From contig NW_020312000.1 of the NCBI RefSeq assembly GCF_003144115.1, positions 709,946 through 773,945 on the forward strand: a stretch of 64,000 bases of DNA, in the 5' to 3' direction. Shown one piece after another: positions 10,112-20,236 of this stretch (positions within the stretch are counted from its first letter, which is position 1; each line of letters begins with the position of its first letter). The translations under genes were made by a program, and so were the position numbers. Source of the stretch: Tilletiopsis washingtonensis (Eukaryota > Basidiomycota > Exobasidiomycetes > Entylomatales). The notes beneath the pieces were generated by a model. It searched no databases. It was not told where the DNA came from and saw only the letters and a list, made by a program, of their open reading frames with translations.

Positions 10112-13100
10112 GTGAGCGTGCGATGGCAGGCGAAAGAAGGGCTTGCGCAGGCGCGCCGGCCGAGCCGGGAAGGCCGCAACGATCGACTGGATCGCCTCGG
10201 GCAGCGGCGACTCAGAGGCTGGCCGTGACGCGCGTGCAGACGTCGAGAACGCAGCCGTGGGCACTGACGTCTGCGGACGCGCCACACGCGGCCGCCGGTT
10301 GGTCTTGGGCGGGGCACTGCGGCGAGGCGGAGACTTGGCGCCACGCTTAGAAGCGCCCTTGGCTTGCTGGTCCTGCCAAGCCTCGTGACGAGCGTCAGAG
10401 GCGCGCCGCTCAAGCACGCGGACCTCGTTGATGTCCTCGGCGGCTTGAGCCTGAAGGAAGAGCGTGCCTCGCTGCCCGACGCAGCGGTGCTTCTGGTCCG
10501 ACGGGACATACGGCGGGTAGGCCGAGGAGCTGAGGGCCGGGTCGGCATCTGCAGGCGCTGGCGTCGGGAGCGGTGCGTGCGACAGCGCGTCACCGGCAGA
10601 GAGGGAGCCGCCAGTCTTCTCAAGCGTCTGCTCGATGTTCAGAGCGGAGCCCAGCGGGATGGGACGCGGCTGGCTAGGCGTGACACACGGGTCATCAGCC
10701 TCCTTGCGCAGCACCTTGTCCAGGTCGACCTGTGCAAAGAATGCGACAGACTGCGGCAGATCATCCATCTCGAGCTTGAAGGCAAACATCGAGCGCGTCC
10801 AGAGGTTGGCAATCTGCAGTGCGAGCGCGGCGCGATGAGCGTCCTCGTCGCGCGCGAGGTAGCGCACCTCGTCGTGCACGCTGAGCATGAAGCGAGCGGC
10901 AATGCCGTAACGCTGGCAGAGGTGATCCATCGAGACGACCAGCAGATGCAGATAGTCGACGCCGCTCGACTGCACGACCCAGTTGATGCGGCTCGGCATG
11001 AAGTCGTCGGCGCCGCGACCCGAGTTGCCCTGCGCCTTCGGCAGGTGCTGCTTCGAGAGCGCGGCGGTAATGCCGCAGTCGAGGGCCGGCGTGCGTGGAT
11101 TCTCGCTGATGGCCACCTCCTCGAGCTTGTTGAACACGAAGCTCTCGGTGCCGCCGAACCAGAAGCGCCGTCCAAAGTAGTCGGTCTTGTGCGTATTGCT
11201 GCCCTTGGTCTTGGCGTAGAGGTCCTTCGCCAGCTTCGTCGCCTCTTCGGCTGCCATCGACGGGTCGGCCTTCAGCAGCAGCTGCGTCGCGTGACGGATA
11301 CCAGCGCCGTAGATGCGCGAGTAGTTGAACACCTTCGCCTGGTTCCGGCTGGTGCCGAGAATGCTGGCCGTCTTGCTGTGCAGGTCGGTGCCGTTGGCCT
11401 TGGTGCCTTCCAGCGTCATCCATCCGACCGCGGTGGCACCATGGATGCCGAATTGAGCATCGCCCATCACACTGCAGATCCATAGCTCCTCGCTGTCGAC
11501 ATCGGCGCCCACGATGGACCAGCCCGGCGGGGCTTTGACCATCGCCTTGAGCTCCGAGCCGACGCGGTTGGCCTTCGCATTCGACGCCGTCAGCCACGTC
11601 TTCTCGATGGCGCGGCGCGTCACTGTGCCCATCGTGATGACGGGCGGCAGGATGAGGCCCTTGCGCCTGAGCTTCTCGGCCTCGTCGTCCTGGCGTGCTC
11701 CGCTGGCGCCGGCATCGATGCCCATCTTCGCGCCGCCCTCGCCGTCCCAGACCACCATCTGCTTGGCTACGCGGTCACGCACGCCGATCCAGTAGCTGCA
11801 CTGCGCATTCATCGCCAGCGCAGCGCGAGCGGCGGCCTTGCTGGTCTCGTCAGGATGTTCGCTGCGCAGCGTGTCCTGCTCGAAGAAGGGCACGAAGCCT
11901 TTGCTGAAAGGGCTGCCGACGTTGGAGTCGTCGCCCGCTGCGTGCGGCACTTTGTAGAAAGTGGCTGACGGGTGCGTCTCGAGATCATGGCGCAGTGCCG
12001 CGTCGGCTTCGTGTGTGAATGCCACTGCCTTCTGCCGCGTGGTGAAGCTCGGCAGGAGCGCGGAGTCGTGGCGGAACACCCAGCCGTGCTCGCGGCTGTG
12101 GTACAGCGGACAGCCCTGCCAGCTGATGTGCAGCAGCAGCGGCGCGATCTTGCTGCGGATCGTCACCTCGACCTCGCACGTGCCCGACTTGACCATGTCC
12201 CAGTACCACTTCGGCCACCACGAGTCCTTGGGCGCCGTGCCGGTGGCGGTCTGGTCGAGCTCTTCGCGGACCTCGACGGCGGTCCAGTCGAGGCCTTGCA
12301 GCGCGGGATGCGCGTCTGATGGTGCCTGCCCACTGCACCCCTCCGGTGTGTCGGCCCAGGCGCGCACGAGCGAGTCTGCCTGCTGGGACAGCAGATCTCG
12401 CACCATGTCGTTGTCTGCAGCGCCGCTGCGGAGGCCGCGCAGCACCTCCTGACCCGCAGCTCCGGCGCCGCTCTCCATCTCGGCCCAGCGCTGCTTCTTC
12501 AGCAGGATTGTCTGCGACAGCGGACTTTGGCCTAGCAGCTCGTCTTCGGCGCCCGGCCGTCGCAGAATCCAGCCGCTGTCGCCATCCTTGAAGATCGCTC
12601 CGCCGTCCAGCTGCAGCTGCAGCAGCGCAGGCGTGAGCGAGCTGCGGGCGCCGAGCTTGGCGCTCTTGGCCAGCACGCCGGCCTTGTACCACTGCGGCAC
12701 GCGCCGGAAGCCAGGCGGCACCTCGTCCGCATCTTCGCGTGCAGAGGGACGTGGCGCCTTGGGTCGCTTGGGTGTCCAGTCGAGCTGCGCCGACCAGGAG
12801 TTGCTCTCCCACGGCATCTTGGGTCGTTCGCGCTCATTGCGCTCGACCTCGAAGCGCTCGGCTGCCGGCAGCGTGCCTGCCTCGAGCAGACGGGCACGCG
12901 AGGATGCCGCGAGCATTGCGTCGTCCCATGTCACACCAGACGTGCCGTCAGCGCGCAGGGTTTCGGCAAGCTCGAGGAGACAGCGCGACACCTCGTCGTG
13001 TGCCTCGCGGTACTTCGCCTCGCTCCGCGTTTGGTAGTCAAGCCACTCGTCGTCCACTGGCAGAATGGCGTTGCCCAGGCCAAGGACGCCGGCGGCTGTC

Positions 13101-14782
13101 GCAGGATGAGGGCAGTGCTCGACGAAGGCGGGCCACACCTTGCGGAACACGGCGTGGGTGACCTCCACATCGCGGGCACAGTAGTGGAGCAGCGGCTCAA
13201 GCTCGTCCAGGATCTCTTGGCGCGAGGTGGCCTCGACGAAAACATTGCGCAGCTGCTTGGACATGTGAATGCCGCAATGCAGCTCCGCCACGTCGGCCAG
13301 CGAGTTCTTGGACGTCAGGTCGAGCCAGAGGTCGTTCGCGCGGGCGTCAGCAGCCTCTTCGGAGGCCGCAGCATGCGCCACAGCATCGTCCTCCGCAGAC
13401 TCTTCCGGAAACGTGATGGCAGCCAGATCATCCTCGTCTGCCGTCTCGCCGAAGAGCTTGGCGAACGACTCGCGCTGCAGCTTCTCGATGCGGTCGGCTT
13501 CGGCACGCTGCGCAGTGCGCTTCGCGGCGCGCGCCTTGGCGTGCTTCATCCACGCGGGCCGCTGCGGGCTGCTGATGCCGCGCGTGGCGACATGGAGCGC
13601 CATCGTGTCCAGAAAGCGGATCGGGCCGCGGGTCAACGAATACTCGTCGCGGATGCGCGCGCGGTCGTAGCCGATGTTGTGGCCAATGAGCAGCCGAGCT
13701 GGACGAAGGCTCGCGCCTGCCTCCTCGTGCGCCGGGCCGAAGGGAATGAGATGGTCGACGCGGTCGTGGCCCTCGCCCTCGCCAAGGAGCCATGGGCTCA
13801 GCCAGGCGTACCACGCGCCTGAGGACGCCGCAGTGGCCATCACAGCAAAGTGGCTCGACTGCACCATCGTCTCAACGTCGAACACGAGCGAGCCGTCGGA
13901 CTCCAGCGGGTACTCGACGGGCTCGCCAGTTCCCAGCGCGGACGCAGTCCCGTCTGCAGAGCGCAGCAGAGGGTAGCGCGTCCAGCCGGGCCTCCGAAGC
14001 CAGTGCGGCGTCTGCACATGCACCTCGTCGCGTAGGTGCGGGTCAAGTGCGAGCCAGTCGGACACGTCGAGCCCGTCGTCGTGCTTCTGAGCAGAGACGT
14101 CGCCGGAAGCTATGCCCTGCGGCATCAAGGGCAGCTCGCTCGCAGCTAGTGTATGGGCCATGCCGAGCCACGGCTGCGCGACCTCGCGGCCGACATTCCA
14201 GAAGTGCTCGCCCAGGTCTTTGCCCTGCAGTGGAGGTAGTTCGAAGCCCGTCTCTGGCAGCACTGATGCTTGCGCGGGCTCGAGGCCATGTGTGGCGAGA
14301 TGCGAGCGGCACAGTGACAGTGCATCCGAGGTGACCTCGGGCACCTCGGCTGACCCTGCAGGGAAGATCTGCCGATGCAGCGGACGAGAGAGGAGCTGCA
14401 CGCCGACAGGATTCCGCGGCGCTAGTACGAAGAGTAAGCTCAAGCGCGCGCAGAACCGAGCGCTCGAGCACGACTCACCTGGCTCGAACAAGGAGCTCTT
14501 CGTCTGCCCGACTCGAGACGCCTCGGCATCTGGCCGTGGCGCAGCACTGAGCACGCTCGGTGGCAAAGCTTCAGTGTGCGACGGCCCTTCGACGTGCGAG
14601 GGGCCGGCATGCGGCACTGCGTCTCGCGAAGAGGCACTGGCAGCGACGCTGCGAATCTGGCAGAGAGACGCCGCCCTGCTCGCCGGCGCGAAGAGGGCGG
14701 GCCGCGGATGTGCTGCGCGGAACGACGCTGCGGCGAGAGCGCCGAGCGACAGGGCTGCGCGCATGGCCTGAGACGCAGGCAC
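9178..14782 (-). CDS. MIP1: Mitochondrial DNA polymerase gamma, frame continuous with a LYR-motif protein
   Basis: Minus-strand model: 14479-14782, 9962-14421, 9772-9900, 9449-9719, 9178-9392; about 1792 residues. The first 100 residues are Arg/Ala/Ser-rich, a likely mitochondrial presequence. After intron 1 comes NPVGVQLLSRPLHRQIFP, the usual family A polymerase-gamma N-terminal motif. Exonuclease motifs: VFDVET (about 283), GHNIGYDRAR, YCARDVEVT. Polymerase motifs: GADVDSEELW (A), RNQAKVFNYSRIYGAG (B), SVHDEVRY (C, near 1284). The core should end near CVTPSQPRPIPLG. No stop or good intron follows; the frame stays open for about 190 codons and enters the LYR module at 1539. Whether this is one protein or two overlapping transcription units is unproven. 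Replicase function is certain; the fusion is not. An alternative start is Met7. Confidence 0.85.
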
Positions 14783-15042
14783 GGCGGCGGACGAGCGAAG
14801 TGGCTCGGTGAGACAGGAGCACGAGACGGAGAAGCGGGACGGGCCGTGGGCGGATGATGGAGTAGGAAGGGAAGGCCGCCTCCACGCGCAGACGACGCGG
14901 CGCGAAGAGGCGGTGAGGGTCCCGCACGGAAAAGGTGCGCGCGGCCGGCCGGCCCGATCGATGCCCGAGCCCTCTCACCACGACACCTCGGCGGCTTCAC
15001 CCCTCAAGTCTGCGTGCGCTCCGCGGCACCAACAGCCATGAG
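14783..15042. promoter_or_regulatory. Bidirectional promoter between MIP1 and GPI10
   Basis: Only 260 bp separate the divergent start codons of the polymerase gamma gene and GPI10, so both core promoters must lie here or inside the first exons. I see no clear TATA box. An upstream in-frame ATG for GPI10 exists at 14935 and would shorten the space further. Confidence 0.45.
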
Positions 15043-17441
15043 ATGAGCCTGTCAGCTGTCACGCGCGCCGATGAGGCTGCGCACCCGGCTGCGACGTCGC
15101 AAAGACAGCGCAGCAGCCATGGCGCGGCAGGCGGCGGGCCGCCGCCGGTGTCCAGCAGCAGCAGCGAGATCAGCGTCGAGCACAGCGACGACCTGTTCAC
15201 CCTGCGGCGCCGCGCAACTGCCTCGTCGACCACCACATCAAGCTCCATGCTGACGAGCACGAGCATGAGCACGTCGCCCGCCAGCTCCATCCGCGCGCCC
15301 GCCGAGCCGAGCGGCGACGTGCCGCTCGCCTCCATCTTCCTCATCGTGCTGGCCGTGCGCGTGCTCAACGCCCTCGCCACGCGCACCTTCTTCCAGCCCG
15401 ACGAGTTCTGGCAGAGCCTCGAGGTGGCGCACCGCAGCGTCTTTGGCTACGGCTACCTCACGTGGGAGTGGCGCACGGCCAGCGACGGCTCGTCGCCGCT
15501 CCGCTCCTTTGCCCATCCGCTCGTCTTTGTGCCGGGCTACTGGCTTCTCCGCGTGCTGCGGCTGGACGACACCTTCCTGCTCGTGCGTCGCACAAGAGCT
15601 GGCGTTAGGTGTCTGACTGACATCTGCGTCCACAGCGCCTCGTGCCTCGACTTCTGCAAGCAGTGTTTGCCGCTCTGACGGACCTCGAGACGTTCCGGCT
15701 CGCGGACGCGCTGCTCGGCACACGAGGCGCATGGGCTGCACTGCTCTCATCACTCTTTAACGTGTATGGCCTGCACACCGGCGCTCGCACCTTCTCCAAC
15801 GCGCTCGAGACTCTGCTGTGCCTGGCCGCGCTGCGCCTCTGGCCGTTGTCTCTGCCGGCCGACGAGGAGTACCACGCAGTGCCTGACGGACCGCTCAAAT
15901 GGTCGCATCTGCGCAAGAGCCTGGCGCTGGCTGCTCTGGCAATCATCATCCGCCCGACCGCGGCAATCATCTGGCTCTTCCTCGGCGTCAGGCTGTTCCA
16001 CAGTCTCTCGCAGAACATCTGCAATGCCGGCATTGCTCTCGAGCGTGCGTTCACTGTGGTGCTTCTCGTGCCCGATGTCCTGGTAATCGGGTAAGTGTCC
16101 GCGTCTTCGAGCCGCCAGTGATTCGCCGTACTGATGCGTGCGCCTTCAGCGTGGCAGCACTGCTCTTCACCGTGATGCTCGACTCGTGGCACTACGGCAC
16201 GCTGGCCGTCACGCCGATAGCATTCCTGCGCCGCAACGTGCTCGACTCGCTCTCGCTCTTCTACGGCGTGTCGCCGCTGCACTTCTACTTCTCCTCGGCG
16301 CTGCCGGTGCTCGGCTTCACGACGCTGCCCTTCATGCTGCAAGGCTTCTGGGCAGCGCTGCGCCCCGATCTGCTCGGCGTGGACGAGAGCACTCGTCGCC
16401 GATATGGCGTCCGCGGCGAGCGCGATCCTGTCGGCCTGCAGTCGCTGGCATACCTCACGATCTGGACCGTGCTCGCGTACTCGGCGCTCGGACACAAGGA
16501 GTTCCGCTTCATTCAGCCGCTGCTACCGGTCCTGCACATCTTCGCAGGGTACGCCTTTGCGTTGCTGACCGGCCGCATCGCCGAGCTGCTGTCTCTTGCC
16601 GCCGGAGAGCGCCAGATCCGCCAGCAGCGACGCTTGCAGCAGAATGCAGGTGCCACTGCTCTGTGGCACCTAGGCAACACGGTCCGAGGCGTTCCTCGAG
16701 CCCTACGGCGCTTCAAGACAGCCTGGCAGATCCTCGCGCGGCGTCGCTACGCCCAGATCGCCCTCATGGCGCATCTACCGTTCGCTGCGTATCTGCTGCT
16801 CTTCCACTGTCGCGGCCAGGTCGAGGTGATGGACCGCATCCGCCAGCTTCATCGCGCAGGCAGCATACACAGCGCCGCCTTTCTGATGCCGTGCCACAGC
16901 ACGCCGTGGCAGAGTCATTTGCACACCGCCGGCCTCGAAATTGGCGGCCTTTCGGGCGAGGGTGGCTTGCTATGGTTCATCACGTGCGAGCCGCCGGACA
17001 GAGGGTGCGTACTTGCGCAGGGCCATCACGAGCAAGGCGCTGACCAGCCGCTCCGACAGCACACAACTGGCGACGTACAGAGATCAGTCAGATGTCTTCT
17101 ACGACGACGTGCACAGCTATCTCGCCCAGCGCTTCCCGCCGACGGTCGATCCCGTGTTCCCGCCTTCGCCCGCCGCTGCCGCGCTGCCCTCGGCTTACTT
17201 GACCGGCAGCGGACCTAAGCATACCTGGCCGTCGCATCTCGTTGTCTTCGAAGAGCTGCTGGGCCGCAGCGGCCAGAGCGGCCAGTCCGTCGCCGGGCTG
17301 CTCGCGGAGCGCGGCTACGCCGAGCAGGAGCGCCTCTGGAACTCGCACTTCCACGACGACTCGCGTCGGCTCGGCGACATTCTCATCCTCGGCTGGACAG
17401 GTCAGACGGAGGCGGAGCCAGCCGTGGCTCTGGGGTCATAA
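15043..17441 (+). CDS. GPI10: GPI mannosyltransferase 3 (PIG-B/Gpi10, GT22)
   Basis: Four exons: 15043-15582, 15636-16090, 16150-17004, 17060-17441; 743 residues. It adds the third mannose to the GPI anchor precursor on the ER lumenal side, using dolichol-phosphate mannose. After a Ser/Thr-rich N-terminal tail of about 90 residues comes the first membrane span, then the GT22 lumenal loop [13 protein letters not shown] (118-130) and [10 protein letters not shown]. Further marks are [13 protein letters not shown] and [12 protein letters not shown], both typical of PIG-B. Many hydrophobic segments fit a polytopic protein. The C-terminal [11 protein letters not shown] block also matches the family; reaching it needs the acceptor at 17058-17059, which keeps frame. 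The start at 15043 is preferred over 14935 because the extra residues look non-conserved. It shares a 260 bp divergent promoter with MIP1. Confidence 0.93.
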
Positions 17442-17487
17442 AGTCATCGTTAATGTATGCGTGCTGCTGAACGGGGCGCAGCACGGT

Positions 17488-18877
17488 CTAGTCCCACTGC
17501 AGCACGTCGCGGATCCTGCGTCGTGTCTCGGACGTCGCCGCCCGCGGCAGCGACTCGTCCTTGCTGTCGACCGGGCTGCTGGGCGGCGTCCACAGGCCTC
17601 CGGCGCCCTGCACCGCCTCATACATGAACCTCGCTGCGCGCGCAGCGGTGACGTCTTGCTCGGCGAGTAACTGCAAGGCGGAAGCCTCAACGAGGACTCT
17701 CTCCTGCGCGCTGCAGCCGCGCAGGCTGAGCTTGTCCAGCGTCGAGTCGGACGAGGACAGCAGTGCCACCAAGACTTCGCCCGTGAGACGGCGCAGAGAG
17801 CAGCCTTGCATCGACACTTCTTGAAGGCCGCTACGTTACGCTGTATGAGCAAGAGCGAGCGAGGCGTTGCGACAGAGCACTCACGGCACTTGTTCGAGGA
17901 CGCGAGCACATGTCAGATCGTAGGCGAAGCCAGACAGGTGCAAGCGGCGGAGGCGAGGCCATGAGGACTGCAGCGGCCAAGAAGCGTCAGAGCAGGCTGG
18001 CCCGCTGCGGCTTCACTCCGGCTCACCAGGAGCTGGACGAAGAGCTCTGTCGGACGCATGGTCCAGCACGGCGAGGTGTGCTGCGAAATCGATCAGTCGA
18101 CGAGCGCAAAGGAATTGGCGCTGCTAACGCACCCATTCGAATGTCTCTGGCGATAGCCGCGACAATGCATCCATCGCATGGCTGAGCTCGCCTGAGGCAT
18201 TGCCAGTCAGCTCGCGAGACACTTCGCACGCCATTTCCGACACTCACTGGCCGGCATGCTTATCTCGAGCGCCCTGACCTTGCCGCGAGCCTTCAGAATC
18301 TCGGCCAGCCCCGTCATCGCCGTCCACGGCACCCGCTGAGCTCGCAGTGTCAGACGGCGAGCGTGGCTGGCCAGCTCTGGCGCGTCCTGCAGCGTGCGGA
18401 GCAGCAGCTCGACCGACTCTGCCGAGCCGAGGCGCAGCCTCCGGTACAGGAACGGCTGCGACAGGTTGCGGAACCGCGGTGATGCTACGACACACGCGTC
18501 AGTCGAGCTAGCCAAGGAGCAGCACAGTAGCCACACTCTCACTCACTCGCAGCCAGTGCCGGCCCATCGCCCGCCTCGACGGCGAGCTCGAGGATGTCGC
18601 TAAGCAGCTCGTTCGGCAGCGCATTGAAGCGCGCCAGGCGGTGCGTGTCGCGCTGGTCCCAGCTGGGCCGTGCCGTGAGACGCTGGCGGCTGCTGCTCGC
18701 GGCGCTCGGATGCGGCTCGGGCGACAGGAAGTGGAAGGTGCCGGGCGCCAGGGGCGCGCCGAAGAGCGGCGCCACGGGCACGGGACGCAGCATGGGCCGC
18801 CAGCCGTCGCCGGGCGAGCCGAGCGGCGCGTAGTGCGTCGTGTGCTGCGCGAACATGCCGGCGTGTGTGAGGAGCAC
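17488..18877 (-). CDS. F-box/leucine-rich-repeat-like protein
   Basis: Six exons on the minus strand: 18547-18877, 18248-18484, 18133-18191, 18027-18080, 17885-17967, 17488-17830; 368 residues. An F-box-like helix pair lies at about 84-125 (FNALPNELLSDILELAV, then SPRFRNLSQPFLYRRL). Downstream are irregular leucine-rich segments such as SWPRLRRLHLSGF and STLDKLSLRGC. Such fungal proteins usually act as substrate receptors of SCF ubiquitin ligases through Skp1, but the substrate here cannot be guessed. Exons 3-5 are short (59, 54, 83 nt); each junction keeps frame and the introns carry CTGAC- or CTGAT-like branch sites. The gene converges on GPI10 with 46 bp between stops. The start could also be Met8. 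Confidence 0.72.
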
Positions 18878-20236
18878 GGAGAGGTGGCAGGACGTTGCTT
18901 ATGAGGGAGAGGCGGGCGAGCGCGACAGGCCGGCGGGCGGAGCGGCGCGGATCAGATGATCAGGCAAGGCGAGCGGCGGCGCCGATTAGATGGACGCGCA
19001 CCGCAATGTGCGAGCGCAGCGGGCGGCAGATGGTCCAGATCGCACGCAAGGAGGCGATGTCGATGGCGCTGTGAACGAGATGGTGGAACAGACGAGGATG
19101 GCAGTTCTGCGAAGCACTCGGGAGCGAGAGGCGGCCTCTGGAGCGGCCTCGGTGGGCCGGCTCGTCGATAAAGATCTTGGTCAGCGGGCGCTGCTCCACG
19201 ACTCCATCCGTGCGCCGTGCTGCCCCTCAGCTGTCCCACAGCATGGCAGCACCTCGCCTCCTCTCCCATCCGCGCATCAGCCGATGCCCCGCACTCGGCG
19301 CATCTGATGCGCCATCGCGGCAGCTCGCCAGTGTCGCGATAGCGCGCCACGCCCGCCAGGGTCCTCAGGCGCCGCCGCCTAGCGCGTGCTGTCAGGTGCC
19401 TCCAGCTCCCTCTCTCTTCTCTGCTTCAGCGGGAGCACGAGCTCGCTGCGCTGACCTAGACTTCTTCACTACCTCGATCTCGCAGCCGACTCAGCAGAGG
19501 TTGTGAGCTTGGAGATGCTCAAGCAGCGGAAGCTGGCAGGCTGCGAGTCGTCCGTGCGGCAGCAGCACACTGCGCTAGCCCGGCTGGCGGGCGTGGGAAC
19601 AACACTTCTTGGGCCCTCGCACGCGCCCAGCAGGCGCCGACGAGGTGCGGCAGAGCAAGGTGGCACTGTTCTGTTGTCGCTCAACACCATATGATTTGCC
19701 TCTGGGGCGCCGCTTTGCCCTGCAATGTCACTGCCGCCTGTGTGGTGTGATCTGGCATCAGGCAGCCCAGTGGTCCCCTCGCGGAGGCGCGCGCGACTCC
19801 CTGCCGCCCACGTTGGCGTGTCGCGAATTCGTGGCTGGCGCGCGTGTTCCCGCGGCGAGCTGCGCGTGCCTGGCGGCGCGCACTCGACTGCGAGATTGCT
19901 TGACGTGGCCGGCCGGCGCACCTGCCCCGTGCTCAGCTCGGTGCGCATCTCGGCGCGCGCTCGACCTCGCCGAGCTCCTGACCCCGACACCCTCGCTCCT
20001 TGCGCTTCGTCCGACTCGCCCCACGCCGTCTTCTAGCTTCTGCGGCTGCACTACACTCCAGCAGCGCGCTCCGAGGCCGTCCTCCGGCTGCAGCGCGACG
20101 CTCCTCTCTCGCCCATCCACACAGCGACAGCCGCGCCCGAGCTGCGCGTTCGAATCTCGCCCTCTTGCCGCCTGCGCCCTCTGCGCTCCCTGCTGCTGCC
20201 TCGCGCGGCGCACCGGACTGCTGCGCAGACCCCGCC
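18878..20236. other. Gene-free stretch upstream of SEC7 and the F-box gene
   Basis: About 1.36 kb without a believable exon. Both neighbours are transcribed away from it, so it should contain their promoters and 5' leaders. Frames here are Arg/Ser/Ala-rich shadows with no family similarity. A fragment resembling a tRNA B box near 20148 has no matching A box and I do not call it. Confidence 0.5.

Noticed and set aside
10364-11485. 373-codon plus-strand frame inside polymerase gamma
   Set aside because: Antisense to the well-conserved polymerase domain containing motifs A to C; no independent family similarity.
20140-20160. tRNA-like B box (GTTCGAATC) near 20149
   Set aside because: No A box at the right distance and no cloverleaf could be drawn; it lies in the 5' leader region of SEC7.
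20000-20236. N-terminal extension of SEC7 from an upstream in-frame ATG at 20000
   Set aside because: The extra 79 residues are Arg/Ala/Ser-rich leader-like sequence, and the ATG at 20237 has a better context and a typical acidic Sec7 N-terminus.
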